Assembly (NCBI GenBank): GCA_947629315.1
Contig: CANRDB010000012.1
Location: 1-37,619, forward strand
Length of the DNA: 37,619 nt
From: an uncultured Bacilli bacterium
GTDB lineage: Bacteria > Bacillota_I > Bacilli_A > RF39 > UBA660
Direction: 5' to 3'
Shown here in pieces: positions 8,237 through 16,542 of this stretch (positions within the stretch are counted from its first letter, which is position 1; each line of letters opens with the position of its first letter). The notes beneath the pieces were generated by a model that was not told the DNA's origin, did no database searches, and worked only from the letters and a program-made list of their open reading frames with translations. The position numbers were made by a program, and so were the translations under genes.

Positions 8237-9377
8237 TCTTCACCTCCTCAATAATCTTTTCCATCATGACTGTTTGGGTATCACTCAATTCCGCATGATT
8301 TTGCATTTGATAAAAGTCTTTAAAAAGTTCTATTTCGGATTTTCTTCTAAGGGTGGTAATATCTTCTTCTCCCGATAAATCTTCTAACCTATTTTGACTA
8401 TTTTGTACTTCTAATTTTAAAATATTGGGATATACTTTTCGAAGTCGTCCTATGGCATCATAGACTGGTTCTTCATTTGTAATAATCGCTTTGATATAGT
8501 CATCTACATTTGTTCCTTGATAATTTTCTTGACGAACCAATTCTTCGATAGGGCCTTTTATTTCACGCATATCTCGAAGTGGTATTAACTCATGCTGTTC
8601 TATCTTTAAATTCTTTTTTTCCTGCCAATCGAGAATGAGCGCTACTTTATGATGATTCACTTCCGAAAAAGAATATTTTAGCATGGTTCCTGCATAACGA
8701 GCTGTATCCCTACCAATTCTCTGTTCTCTATGAACATGTCCGATGGCTACATAATCAAAAGCATCATAGATAGAAACATCAACATTATCTAATCCTCCAA
8801 CCGTAATAGACTCTGATTCTGTTCTTTCCGGTTTCATTTCTCCTGCTGTAACAAATTGATGGGTCATTATCAAATTTCTCTTACTTACATCAATTTCTTC
8901 TTTTTGAATAATTGCGGCAATAGCTTCTTCATATGTTTTGATTTCTTCTGAAAAGAATGGTTTGATATCCATGGGTTTAACAAAAGGAAGCATGTAAATA
9001 TGGATTGGTCCATATTCATCTTCTAGTGTTACTTTCTTTAATGTTCCCTCATAAGTTGCTGCAATATAGAGTCCTTCCTCCTCTAAAATTTTACTAGCAA
9101 AGTTTAATCTTTCTTTAGAGTCATGATTTCCAGCAATCATAAATACTTTTAATTTCAAATCTTTAATCAATGTATTTAAAAAAGAATCTAGTAAATGAAT
9201 AGCCTCTGTTTGAGGAATACTTTTATCATAGACATCTCCCGCTATTAAAACGGCATCCACCTGTTTTTTTTGAATCAAGTTGATTATTTGCTTTAACATA
9301 TACATTTGATCTTCTATTAAGGATTGTTCTTGCAAAACCTTTCCTAAATGTAAGTCAGCTAAATGTAATATACGCAT
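8223..9377 (-). CDS. sbcD: SbcD nuclease subunit
   Basis: This metallophosphoesterase subunit of the SbcCD (Mre11/Rad50-type) complex acts in double-strand-break processing and cruciform cleavage. The phosphoesterase motifs are in order: LHLADLHLGK, VLIAGDVYDKS, MIAGNHDSKERLNFASK, LIMTHQF and VAIGHVHREQ. Residues about 280-384 form the capping and SbcC-binding part. The 384-residue length is normal. The ribosome site AAGGAGG precedes the ATG at 9377. The last 14 bases overlap sbcC, a standard coupled arrangement. It looks fully intact, in contrast to its partner. Confidence 0.95.
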   Translation of the reverse strand: MRILHLADLHLGKVLQEQSLIEDQMYMLKQIINLIQKKQVDAVLIAGDVYDKSIPQTEAIHLLDSFLNTLIKDLKLKVFMIAGNHDSKERLNFASKILEEEGLYIAATYEGTLKKVTLEDEYGPIHIYMLPFVKPMDIKPFFSEEIKTYEEAIAAIIQKEEIDVSKRNLIMTHQFVTAGEMKPERTESESITVGGLDNVDVSIYDAFDYVAIGHVHREQRIGRDTARYAGTMLKYSFSEVNHHKVALILDWQEKKNLKIEQHELIPLRDMREIKGPIEELVRQENYQGTNVDDYIKAIITNEEPVYDAIGRLRKVYPNILKLEVQNSQNRLEDLSGEEDITTLRRKSEIELFKDFYQMQNHAELSDTQTVMMEKIIEEVKNETD

Positions 9378-9500
9378 AATTTCCTCCTTTCTATCACCAT
9401 TTCATCTATTTATTATTTTACCAAAAAGACAGGTAATTTTTTTCAAAAATCATAAAAATGTTGTTTTTATAAAATAGGATATTTCATTATCAAAATATAG

Positions 9501-9526
9501 ACATTCTAATATTTTTTCTAGAATGT
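9501..9526. repeat. 8-bp inverted repeat between hrb-like gene and sbcD
   Basis: ACATTCTA (9501-9508) faces TAGAATGT (9519-9526) with a 10-base loop that includes six T. It lies about 125 bases upstream of sbcD, between it and the terminator of the previous unit. It could be an operator for sbcD or a second part of the terminator region. It is not a Bacillus-type LexA box. Confidence 0.3.
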
Positions 9527-9533
9527 TCTTCAT

Positions 9534-9571
9534 AAAAAAACTAAAGTCGTTAAAGCAGACTTTAGTTTTTT
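9534..9571 (-). terminator. Intrinsic terminator after the flavin reductase-rubredoxin gene
   Basis: CTAAAGTC (9541-9548) pairs with GACTTTAG (9558-9565), extended by A/T pairs, and is followed on the minus strand by seven U (9534-9540). It starts three bases after the stop codon and closes the four-gene unit running from 13005. Confidence 0.85.
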
Positions 9572-9573
9572 CC

Positions 9574-10206
9574 TTATTCTTCCTTTATTTCTTTAAACAT
9601 TTCTTTAGAAACTCCGCAGATTGGACAGACAAAATCATCTGGTAGTTCTCCCTCATGTACATATCCACAGATAGTGCACACATATTGTTTCTGATTGGTT
9701 CTTTTTTCTTCTTCCACATAAGTTGGAGCATTTTTAGGACTCTTTCCTTTTTTCACTTGATGATAATAAGCATATGTCATTGGAGGTTCACTATTCAACT
9801 TATCACAGGCAACGACTTCCCCTATAAAAATCGTATGTGTGTTAACATCTACCTGATTGATTAATTTACATTTTATGTATCCAATCGCACAACGAAGAAT
9901 AGGATAATCCTCTCTTATTTCATAATCCATCTCTTCAAACTTTTCTATATCACGACTCGTCTGAAAACCAAAAGTTCCAATCACTTGACTATCGACATTC
10001 TCCGGTAAAATAGATATCACAAATTCTTTTTGGATAGAAATAGCCGTATGAGTATAGTTATCTTTATTGATACTAACAGCAATCGTAATCGGATTCGATG
10101 TAATTTGCATCACACTATTAGCAATACACCCTACATCTTTATCCTCTTTTTTACTTGAAACTACATATACTCCATAACTGAGATTTTTTAATATCTCTTT
10201 ATTCAT
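9574..10206 (-). CDS. Flavin reductase-rubredoxin fusion (high-molecular-weight rubredoxin type)
   Basis: Residues 1 to about 150 form a flavin reductase (FMN-binding split barrel) domain, for example GCIANSVMQITSNPITIAVSINKDNYT and FVISILPENV. Residues 174-210 form a rubredoxin-like domain with two CxxC knuckles, Cys177/Cys180 (VCTICGY) and Cys194/Cys197 (VCPICG). This architecture is known in anaerobic Firmicutes as Hrb. There it passes electrons from NAD(P)H via FMN to flavodiiron or rubrerythrin proteins that remove oxygen, NO or peroxide. The partner protein is not in this window. The ATG overlaps the TAA of the upstream reductase (TAATG), so translation is coupled. This suggests an anaerobe coping with oxygen. 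Confidence 0.9.
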   Translation of the reverse strand: MNKEILKNLSYGVYVVSSKKEDKDVGCIANSVMQITSNPITIAVSINKDNYTHTAISIQKEFVISILPENVDSQVIGTFGFQTSRDIEKFEEMDYEIREDYPILRCAIGYIKCKLINQVDVNTHTIFIGEVVACDKLNSEPPMTYAYYHQVKKGKSPKNAPTYVEEEKRTNQKQYVCTICGYVHEGELPDDFVCPICGVSKEMFKEIKEE

Positions 10207-10946
10207 TAGTTCATCGCTGCCCCATCAACAGATAATACAACACCAGTAATGTAACTTGCCATATCACTACCTAAGAACACAAAGGCATTAGCAACTTCCT
10301 CTGGCTCTCCTACTCTTCCCATTGGAATAGTACGAATCAATGGTTCAATCATTTCTTTTGGAAGATTAGCAACCATATCAGTATTGGTAATACCAGGAGC
10401 AACAGCATTCACACGAATGTGATCCTTTCCAAGTTCACGAGCCAATGATTTTGTTAAACCATTTACAGCATACTTACTAGCTGGATAAGCAACACCTGAT
10501 GGTTGTCCATAAATACTTACCATAGAACTTGTATTTAAAATGACTCCACCGCCTTGTTCTTTCATGTATTTAGCAGCTACTTTAGAGCAAACAAAGACAG
10601 AAGTTAAATTGATATCCATCGTTTTTTCAAATGCTGATAATTCATATTCATATAATTTATCACGTGCAGAAACTCCTGCATTATTGATGAGTATATCAAT
10701 GTGTCCATATTGTGCTTGAACATTACGGAATAATTGTTCAATTTCTTCTTCACTATCCAATTTTGGATAATATCCTAATACATCTACACCGGTTTCTTCT
10801 TTTAATTCTGCTTTAGCTTTTTCAACGGTTTCTTCTCTCGAACCTAAAATAACTACGGTTGCCTTATTTTCAATATACTTTTTAGCAATCGCATAACCAA
10901 TACCACGTGTAGCTCCTGTAATAATCGCAACTTTATTTTCTAACAT
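10206..10946 (-). CDS. SDR-family 3-oxoacyl-ACP reductase-like enzyme (FabG-like)
   Basis: This is a short-chain dehydrogenase of 246 residues with the Rossmann motif TGATRGIGYAIA (residues 10-21), NNAG (88-91) and the tetrad Asn113, Ser141, Tyr154 and Lys158 (AYPASKYA). The terminal VLSVDGAAMN is like FabG VDGG ends. FabG reduces 3-oxoacyl-ACP with NADPH in fatty-acid synthesis. Here the neighbours are not fatty-acid genes but a flavin reductase-rubredoxin and two unknown proteins, so another carbonyl substrate is quite possible. The ribosome site GGAGGAG precedes ATG 10946. The fold and catalytic residues are complete. Confidence 0.85.
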   Translation of the reverse strand: MLENKVAIITGATRGIGYAIAKKYIENKATVVILGSREETVEKAKAELKEETGVDVLGYYPKLDSEEEIEQLFRNVQAQYGHIDILINNAGVSARDKLYEYELSAFEKTMDINLTSVFVCSKVAAKYMKEQGGGVILNTSSMVSIYGQPSGVAYPASKYAVNGLTKSLARELGKDHIRVNAVAPGITNTDMVANLPKEMIEPLIRTIPMGRVGEPEEVANAFVFLGSDMASYITGVVLSVDGAAMN

Positions 10947-10957
10947 AATTTCTCCTC

Positions 10958-11422
10958 CTATTTTGCAATTTCAATAATTTCTTTATCTGGGAACATCTCT
11001 TTCATTCCCTCTACAAATTCTGGAAAACCATAGGCTACTACTTTTTTAGAATTTTGATAGTCATCATAAGATACTTTTTCATCTATCTCTAATGATAACG
11101 GTTCTCCTTTATCCGCATAATATTTTTTTACTCTAGAGACTAGCCAATTATTAATTCCTAAAAAAGACTGATTCACATGAATCTTTTCAATATGTGTCGC
11201 ATACCCAAGTAAAGCCATATAAACTGTATCTGGTTCCCCATCTGTTAATATATCAAATTTTCCATCGATAATTTTCGAGGGATAAGCGGCAAAATCAAGC
11301 ATGCCGACCAATTCATAGAATAGAAAATTCGTGTATTCTACTTTATTATCTAGTGTCAATAATTCTTCGACAATATCTCTTTCAGATACTAATAAATCCC
11401 ATAAGTATTCTCTTAATGTCAC
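10958..11422 (-). CDS. Hypothetical protein, 154 residues
   Basis: I recognise no family. The protein is acidic, soluble and lacks signal or membrane segments. It is rich in aromatic residues (for example LREYLWDLLVSERDIVEELL and LGINNWLVSRVKKYY). The first eight bases of its ATG region overlap the end of the 528-residue gene upstream, so the two are translationally coupled. It ends 11 bases before the FabG-like gene. This suggests one operon with shared function, which I cannot name. Confidence 0.6.
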   Translation of the reverse strand: MTLREYLWDLLVSERDIVEELLTLDNKVEYTNFLFYELVGMLDFAAYPSKIIDGKFDILTDGEPDTVYMALLGYATHIEKIHVNQSFLGINNWLVSRVKKYYADKGEPLSLEIDEKVSYDDYQNSKKVVAYGFPEFVEGMKEMFPDKEIIEIAK

Positions 11423-13005
11423 TCTTTCACCCCATTCTTCTTTATCTCGTCTGTAACCAGTAAGGTTTGGATATAGTTTTGTACCTCTTGAGTATAGTCA
11501 CTACCGGTGATGACTCGCTTAATTTCAGAAAGCCAACGATTCATGTCCTCTCTGTGAAAAATCCTTTTTACATTTACACTAGTATCCTGTTTCATGATTT
11601 TAATGATTTCTGTTTTACTCATTTTTGACAATTCCAAGAAATTGTAAAGTCCCATTACATAAGTAGCAGATGATGGTGTTACCCTTTTAGTACGTATATT
11701 ATCGTAATATTTTTCAAAGATAACCGTACTGTTTGGATAAATGTAAGCAATGTATCCTTCAAATTTATTCATCCCGTAAAGTTTGTAAAGATAATCACTA
11801 TCATCTAGGTATCCCTTGCTAATCATCATGCGTCTAATTCGTTCATCCTCTGATATAGCAATATTCAATTCAGATGATGATGTTTCGTAATCATGGTTCC
11901 GTTCTGCTTTTCCTTTCGGGATAAATTCCCATTCGGCTGCCAGTTCCCGTTGCGCCTTTAATTGGTATAACAATTTTGATAACAGTTCCTGATTATTTTG
12001 AAAACTCGCATCAAATTTTTGAATTTCTTCTTCACTCAAGCCATTAGATTTTAAAACGGTTTGAATATCTTGAGCATTTGCCGACATAAAGACGAATTCT
12101 GGATGACGAGCCAAGATGGCATTTAATTCTCTTCTGATATCTTCAATCGTAATCATCTTCTTTTGATGACTAGAAAACTCAAAATACGGAATAGTTACTT
12201 GATAAGTGGGATTACTTTTTCGTAACAAATCCACAGAGTTTAAATAGTGTTTCGCATAAACGATACAATTGCCCACTAACTGACATAGCGACTCTACAAA
12301 AGTAGCATGCTCTAATGAACTTTTCGCAGTAAGTAAACAAAATTGGTCATAGTCGAAAGCTTCTAATAAGGGTTCTATCGGAATCTCCTTTTGAAAAAAT
12401 GGAATACAATATTTCATTCCTACAATGACTTTCGTACTTGCGTTTATTTTTCCCAGTAGAAAATTTTCGAAGGTAAGAAACTTTCCCATTGTTTTCACAT
12501 AATTTTGATAGATCTCATACACATCTTGATAATGAGGGGACAGTTCTCCACGATTTTGAACATCTCGATATCGTTTTCGATCTTCGCGACACAAATCTTT
12601 TAGAAAAGTAATCCACTCTTCATTAGAAGCAGTAGCACTCATACTTTGAATCTTCTCTAAAGCCTCATCAGCATTCAATAATCCTGACAGTAATTGTTCA
12701 GCAAAAATTCCTATATGAAATCGAACTTCACGTAAACCTGTCTGAGGATTAGAAGTTAACAAAATTTTAGGATAAAACAAGTGAGATAGTGCTTCTGAAT
12801 CAAAATAATTAGTTAGTGGTTGATAATAATACTTTTCTAAAAACTCTAGATACAAGTTTTTACCATTTTTTACTTTAGAATTGATATATAGATTGTCTTG
12901 TAAAAACTGGCGAGATCCTTCCATTCCTCCCAATATCCAATCATCATCATAAAAAACAGCTGGATGAAAAATATCGCTAGGACTTAATACATTCTCTAGT
13001 GTCAT
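11419..13005 (-). CDS. Hypothetical protein, 528 residues, first gene of a four-gene unit
   Basis: I recognise no family. It is a large soluble protein without signal peptide or membrane segments. The N-terminus (FHPAVFYDDDWILGGMEG) and the C-terminal third (GMNKFEGYIAYIYPNSTVIFEKYYDN) look well folded. A helical section in the middle has DIQTVLKSNGLSEEEIQKFD. The ribosome site GGTGATG and a TATAAT at 13021-13026 start the operon here. The partners are a 154-residue unknown, a FabG-like reductase and a flavin reductase-rubredoxin. No nuclease, ATPase or metal motif stands out. Confidence 0.65.
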   Translation of the reverse strand: MTLENVLSPSDIFHPAVFYDDDWILGGMEGSRQFLQDNLYINSKVKNGKNLYLEFLEKYYYQPLTNYFDSEALSHLFYPKILLTSNPQTGLREVRFHIGIFAEQLLSGLLNADEALEKIQSMSATASNEEWITFLKDLCREDRKRYRDVQNRGELSPHYQDVYEIYQNYVKTMGKFLTFENFLLGKINASTKVIVGMKYCIPFFQKEIPIEPLLEAFDYDQFCLLTAKSSLEHATFVESLCQLVGNCIVYAKHYLNSVDLLRKSNPTYQVTIPYFEFSSHQKKMITIEDIRRELNAILARHPEFVFMSANAQDIQTVLKSNGLSEEEIQKFDASFQNNQELLSKLLYQLKAQRELAAEWEFIPKGKAERNHDYETSSSELNIAISEDERIRRMMISKGYLDDSDYLYKLYGMNKFEGYIAYIYPNSTVIFEKYYDNIRTKRVTPSSATYVMGLYNFLELSKMSKTEIIKIMKQDTSVNVKRIFHREDMNRWLSEIKRVITGSDYTQEVQNYIQTLLVTDEIKKNGVKE

Positions 13006-13020
13006 ATCATCACCATACTC

Positions 13021-13026
13021 ATTATA
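13021..13026 (-). promoter_or_regulatory. -10 box of the 13005-9574 operon
   Basis: A perfect TATAAT on the minus strand lies 15 bases before the start codon. No other promoter-like site is seen before the terminator at 9534, so all four genes are probably read from here. Confidence 0.45.
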
Positions 13027-13084
13027 TCATGTTTTTCTTATTTATCATATAGAAAAAAGGGTCATTCCTCGATTTTTGTCAAAC

Positions 13085-13110
13085 AAAAAAGTCCATAAAA
13101 TGGACTCTTT
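13085..13110 (-). terminator. Terminator after rpsI
   Basis: GTCCA (13091-13095) pairs with TGGAC (13101-13105), extended by an A-T pair, with a 5-base loop and six U on the minus strand (13085-13090). The stem is short but well placed after the rplM-rpsI unit. Confidence 0.65.
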
Positions 13111-13128
13111 GAATACTCGAAATAACTC

Positions 13129-13539
13129 TTAACGTTTTGAGAATTGAGGTGCACGACGAGCAGCTTTTAGACCTGGTTTCTTACGTTCTTTCACTCTTGC
13201 ATCACGAGTAACAAACCCAGCTCTCTTTAAGATTGTACGATAACTATCTTCATTACCCTCATTTTTAGCATCGTACTCAAGTAAAGCTCTTGTAATTCCT
13301 AAACGGATTGCTCCTGTTTGACCACTAGCTCCTCCACCTGTTACTTTTACTTCAATATCAAATGTATTTTCATTATTTGTTGCTACTAAAGGTTGCATTA
13401 AATCCATTACGTAAGTTTCATAAGGCATAAACTCATGAACATCTTTACCATTAACCGTAATTTTTCCACTTCCAGCAGTCATTTTAACTTGAGCTACTGA
13501 AGACTTTCTTCTTCCAGTTCCTGTAAATATCTTTGCCAT
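13129..13539 (-). CDS. rpsI: 30S ribosomal protein S9
   Basis: This is a component of the small subunit whose C-terminal tail reaches the P-site tRNA. The family hallmarks are present: [11 protein letters not shown] near the start, [19 protein letters not shown] in the middle, and the end [14 protein letters not shown] with the terminal Lys-Arg. The length of 136 residues is normal. It is 11 bases downstream of rplM, the standard bacterial pair, with AGGAGGG as ribosome site. Nothing unusual is seen. Confidence 0.98.
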   Translation of the reverse strand: MAKIFTGTGRRKSSVAQVKMTAGSGKITVNGKDVHEFMPYETYVMDLMQPLVATNNENTFDIEVKVTGGGASGQTGAIRLGITRALLEYDAKNEGNEDSYRTILKRAGFVTRDARVKERKKPGLKAARRAPQFSKR

Positions 13540-13550
13540 GTAAACCCTCC

Positions 13551-13988
13551 TTATTTAACTTCCATCTTCTCTGGCTTTTGCGCCATATGAGGATGTTCTG
13601 CCCCTTCATAAACAAATAATTTCTTATACATTTGACGACCTAATCTAGTCTTTGGTAGCATCCCTTTAACAGCTCTTTCTACCATTTCTACTGGGTAATT
13701 CTCAACCATTTCACGAGCAGTTCTTTCTCTTAATCCTCCAGTGTAACCACTATGATCATAATAAATCTTATCAGTCATCTTTTTTCCTGTTAGATTAACT
13801 TTTGAAGCATTTACTACGATTACAAAATCACCACAATCAACATTTGGTGTGTAAGTAGGTTTATGCTTTCCACGAAGAATATTAGCAACTTTACTAGCAA
13901 GACGTCCTAGAGAAACTCCCTCCGCATCGATTACATACCAGTTGCGAACAACTTCTTCTTTCTTTTGCATGTATGAATTCTTCATCAT
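13551..13988 (-). CDS. rplM: 50S ribosomal protein L13
   Basis: This is an early-assembling large-subunit protein. It shows the classic [54 protein letters not shown] and [18 protein letters not shown] segments. The 145-residue length is normal. The first of two adjacent ATGs (13988) has AAAGGA eight bases upstream. It is transcribed with rpsI from a promoter overlapping the trpS terminator. A hairpin in the leader (14015-14039) is in the right place for an L13-type autogenous control element. Confidence 0.98.
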   Translation of the reverse strand: MMKNSYMQKKEEVVRNWYVIDAEGVSLGRLASKVANILRGKHKPTYTPNVDCGDFVIVVNASKVNLTGKKMTDKIYYDHSGYTGGLRERTAREMVENYPVEMVERAVKGMLPKTRLGRQMYKKLFVYEGAEHPHMAQKPEKMEVK

Positions 13989-14014
13989 AACAATTTTCCT
14001 TTCTCCTAACCATA

Positions 14015-14039
14015 GAATAAGTTTTCCCAGAACTTATTC
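14015..14039 (-). promoter_or_regulatory. Leader hairpin upstream of rplM, candidate L13 leader
   Basis: GAATAAGTT (14015-14023) and AACTTATTC (14031-14039) form a perfect 9-bp stem with a 7-base loop, 27 bases before the rplM start. Outer bases (CCAT against ATGTGG) could extend it. Many low-GC Gram-positives have an rplM leader RNA through which L13 represses its own mRNA. Whether this hairpin fits that consensus was not tested. Confidence 0.5.
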
Positions 14040-14069
14040 AATGTGGGATTAATAAATGTACCATTTAAA

Positions 14070-14098
14070 ATACTACTATAAATAAGAAAAAAAGTCAA
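14070..14098 (-). promoter_or_regulatory. rplM-rpsI promoter
   Basis: On the minus strand TTGACT (14093-14098) and TAGTAT (14070-14075) are 17 bases apart. The -35 box lies inside the trpS terminator palindrome, so one sequence serves as terminator and promoter. The leader would be about 75 bases. Confidence 0.55.
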
Positions 14099-14115
14099 TA
14101 AATTTATTGACTTTT
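14087..14115 (-). terminator. Terminator after trpS
   Basis: An 18-base perfect palindrome (14094-14111) with flanking A4/T4 gives a stem of 7-11 bp. On the minus strand it ends in seven U (14087-14093). It sits 10 bases past the trpS stop. Confidence 0.8.
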
Positions 14116-14125
14116 CCCATGATTC

Positions 14126-15130
14126 TTACTCAAAATAGTCAAGTTTCATATTCTGACGAACACGTCTCATTACTTCTTGTGCACGCTTTCTCGCAGCCAT
14201 TGTTCCTTCTTTTAAAATCTGTTCAACTTCTTCTGGATGTTCCTCATAGTATTTTCTCTTTTCTTGGATAGGTTTTAAAAACTCCATCATGGCTTTCGCT
14301 AATTCCTTTTTACAAGCAACACATCCCCTAGCGCCTGCTTTACATTCCTTACAGATGGTATCAAGGTTGTCGTTTCTAATTAATTTATGATAATAATAGA
14401 CCATACATACCTCTGGGTTGGCTGGGTCATCCTTTTTGATTTTATTCGTATCTGTCACAGCAGACATAACTTTTTTCGTGATGGTTTCTTCATCATCCGC
14501 TAAGTAAATAGCATTTTCAAGGCTCTTACTCATCTTATCATTACCATCTAATCCTTTAATTCTCGGATTTTCACTTAAGTATGCCTCTGGTTCTTTAAAC
14601 GTTTCTCCATAAATGGCATTAAACTTTCTAACAATTTCTCGCGTCTGTTCAATATGAGGAATTTGATCTTCCCCAACAGGAACGACATCTCCATCTAATG
14701 CTGTAATATCTGCTGCTTGACTAACCGGATAACCAAGGAAACCGTAGGTAATTCCTTCGCCACTTTCTCCAAACAATTCCTGTTTTTGTCCCACTTCATG
14801 TTTGGTAGTAGGATTGCGATACAAACGGGATACTGTTACTAAATTTGAGAAATATACCGTAAGTTCCGCTACTTCCGGAATATAAGATTGAATATAAATA
14901 TGGGTATGTTTCGGATCAATTCCGGCCGCTAAATAATCAAGCGCTAATTCATGTACACTTTCATTTACTTTCTTTGGATTATCAAAATTATCTGTTAAAG
15001 CCTGTACATCTGCTATTAAAATATAAGTATCATAGTCATACTGCATCTTTACTCTATTTTCTAAAGAGCCAAAATAATGACCTAAATGGAGTCGACCAGT
15101 CGGTCTATCTCCCGTTATAATTGTTTTCAT
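14126..15130 (-). CDS. trpS: Tryptophanyl-tRNA synthetase with a Cys cluster
   Basis: This class I aminoacyl-tRNA synthetase charges tRNA-Trp. The HIGH-type motif is GRLHLGHYFGS and the KMSKS loop is NDKMSKSLENA; the length of 334 residues is normal. Unusually, the anticodon-side region has CKECKAGARGCVACKKE: Cys260, Cys263, Cys270 and Cys273, plus Cys242. The spacing Cys263-x6-Cys270-x2-Cys273 matches the iron-sulfur motif known from Thermotoga maritima TrpRS, though the upstream Cys is 20 rather than 22 residues away. A 4Fe-4S or zinc site is therefore likely but unproven. Its ribosome site is GGAGGAG. No T-box precedes it. Confidence 0.97.
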   Translation of the reverse strand: MKTIITGDRPTGRLHLGHYFGSLENRVKMQYDYDTYILIADVQALTDNFDNPKKVNESVHELALDYLAAGIDPKHTHIYIQSYIPEVAELTVYFSNLVTVSRLYRNPTTKHEVGQKQELFGESGEGITYGFLGYPVSQAADITALDGDVVPVGEDQIPHIEQTREIVRKFNAIYGETFKEPEAYLSENPRIKGLDGNDKMSKSLENAIYLADDEETITKKVMSAVTDTNKIKKDDPANPEVCMVYYYHKLIRNDNLDTICKECKAGARGCVACKKELAKAMMEFLKPIQEKRKYYEEHPEEVEQILKEGTMAARKRAQEVMRRVRQNMKLDYFE

Positions 15131-15194
15131 AAATTCTCCTCCTATTTTCTATTAATTTATTTAAGAGAAGAAACACCATCGTTTTGACATACAT
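15105..15194 (-). other. Possible 29-codon leader ORF overlapping the trpS start
   Basis: ATG at 15194 follows AAAGGTGAT and runs 29 codons (MYVKTMVFLLLNKLIEN...) to a TAG 26 bases inside trpS. It starts about 14 bases downstream of the TATAAT at 15208-15213. It has no Trp codon, so it is not a classical trp attenuator peptide. It could couple translation to trpS or be chance. Confidence 0.25.
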
Positions 15195-15207
15195 ATCACC
15201 TTTATTC

Positions 15208-15213
15208 ATTATA
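15208..15213 (-). promoter_or_regulatory. -10 box for trpS
   Basis: A perfect TATAAT on the minus strand lies 78 bases upstream of the trpS start, just after the terminator of the gene upstream. The leader (about 75 bases) is too short for a T-box riboswitch. Confidence 0.45.
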
Positions 15214-15237
15214 TCATTTATCCTTGTTTTTTTCACT

Positions 15238-15257
15238 AAAAAAGAGGCTTTCCCTCT
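15238..15257 (-). terminator. Terminator at the end of the 416-residue orphan gene
   Basis: AGAGG (15243-15247) pairs with CCTCT (15253-15257), with a 5-base loop and a U-run on the minus strand (15238-15243). The gene's TAG stop (15256-15258) lies in the stem, which supports TAG being a true stop here. Confidence 0.65.
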
Positions 15258-16506
15258 ATTTTTTAGTAACTCCAAACAGAATATAATCATTAAATTCTAA
15301 TTCATTGTACTCCAGTAATGTACAAATACCTTGTTCATCTTGGTAATACTTTATCTGATTCCCATCTTTCCAATAAATGTAATCATCCAATAAGAAAAAG
15401 TCTTCCTTATTGCCGATTGTTGTGATGTAAGTAATTACTTTTTTATTTTGAGAGGGTGCGCGATAAACTTCATACCCAGACTTACTTTTTTGAAGCAAGT
15501 AGTAATATCCAGAGTTTTTACCGCCCACATGGTATACTTCATCAAACTGTGAAAAATCAATATCATTTACTGTCATATCAAAATACAACTCTGAATTCGC
15601 CTTGGTCGTAGAAATTTCTTCCCACTCACCATTTTGATAATATTGAATTTTCTTTTTCTCGTTTCCAATCTCTTCTATTTTTTTCTTTTTAGGATTTAAA
15701 CGATATTGTTTTTCGTTATCTTTATCATAAATATATACTTTATCATCTACAACTCCTTGAATGTAAGAATCAAAAGATAGGTAAGCCGGAGCTTTTGCTT
15801 CCGATATTTTGCCAGTTTCTACATCTACAATATAAAAAATACGGAATTGTTGAGTAGTATTATAGTCTGCTACTACATAGTAACGAGAAGTTAAAGTACT
15901 CAACTTTTTCTGATAGACATCTTTTTCTAAAACAGGAATATTCTCAATCTTATCATTAATCTGATAAATTCCTTTTAAATTACTAAGAATAACGTTATGA
16001 TTCTCTACTACATTTCTAGTATATAACGTAATATTGTAAGAACTTTTTGCCTCTGTACTTTGATCTAACCAATCATCCTTATCATAAAGATGAATATCAA
16101 TATCTTTCACAAACTGATCTAAATCTTTATCTTTCCCAATCAAATCATGGTAAAAATAATATCGATTTCCTTGATAACACAACAAATCTGTTATCGCTTT
16201 TCCCTCAATAATCGGTAACACACACTGATAATCTCCTTGATAACTCAGTATATCTTCTACTACTTTTCTTTTCTTAGAAAAAGTATGATAAAACTGAAAG
16301 GCATAAGGAATATCTTCGACCGTAATTTCTAAATAATAATTATCAATTTCATTTTTTGCTTTTCTAGTATATACTTCTCGAACTTCGTATTTATCTTTCC
16401 CTACCTTATAAGTAATGGTATGCCCTTTAGAGAAAAAGCGAATACAACACATTATAATTAGAACACAAAAAGCAACAATGACTACTAACTTATATTTTCT
16501 TTTCAT
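15256..16506 (-). CDS. Membrane-anchored hypothetical protein, 416 residues
   Basis: I recognise no family. An N-terminal hydrophobic segment (residues 7-24, VVIVAFCVLIIMCCIRFF) behind MKRKYK predicts a type II anchor with about 390 residues outside the cell. The extracellular part is Tyr- and Lys-rich. It contains repeating beta-strand-like pieces such as YYVVADYNTTQQFRIFYIVD and KVYIYDKDNEKQYRLN, and GYYYLLQKSKSGYEVY. That could suit a beta-propeller or beta-sandwich, but this is impression only. It has its own TATAAT (16526-16531) after the terminator of the PH-like gene, so it is transcribed alone. Confidence 0.6.
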   Translation of the reverse strand: MKRKYKLVVIVAFCVLIIMCCIRFFSKGHTITYKVGKDKYEVREVYTRKAKNEIDNYYLEITVEDIPYAFQFYHTFSKKRKVVEDILSYQGDYQCVLPIIEGKAITDLLCYQGNRYYFYHDLIGKDKDLDQFVKDIDIHLYDKDDWLDQSTEAKSSYNITLYTRNVVENHNVILSNLKGIYQINDKIENIPVLEKDVYQKKLSTLTSRYYVVADYNTTQQFRIFYIVDVETGKISEAKAPAYLSFDSYIQGVVDDKVYIYDKDNEKQYRLNPKKKKIEEIGNEKKKIQYYQNGEWEEISTTKANSELYFDMTVNDIDFSQFDEVYHVGGKNSGYYYLLQKSKSGYEVYRAPSQNKKVITYITTIGNKEDFFLLDDYIYWKDGNQIKYYQDEQGICTLLEYNELEFNDYILFGVTKK

Positions 16507-16525
16507 GTACCACCACTACTTCTTT

Positions 16526-16531
16526 ATTATA
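16526..16531 (-). promoter_or_regulatory. -10 box for the 416-residue orphan
   Basis: TATAAT on the minus strand, 20 bases before the start, directly follows the terminator at 16543-16567. No clear -35 is seen. Confidence 0.4.
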
Positions 16532-16542
16532 CAATTTTTTTG

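Noticed and set aside
15131-15255. T-box riboswitch before trpS.
   Set aside because: The leader is only about 75-80 bases and lacks a T-box sequence and antiterminator.
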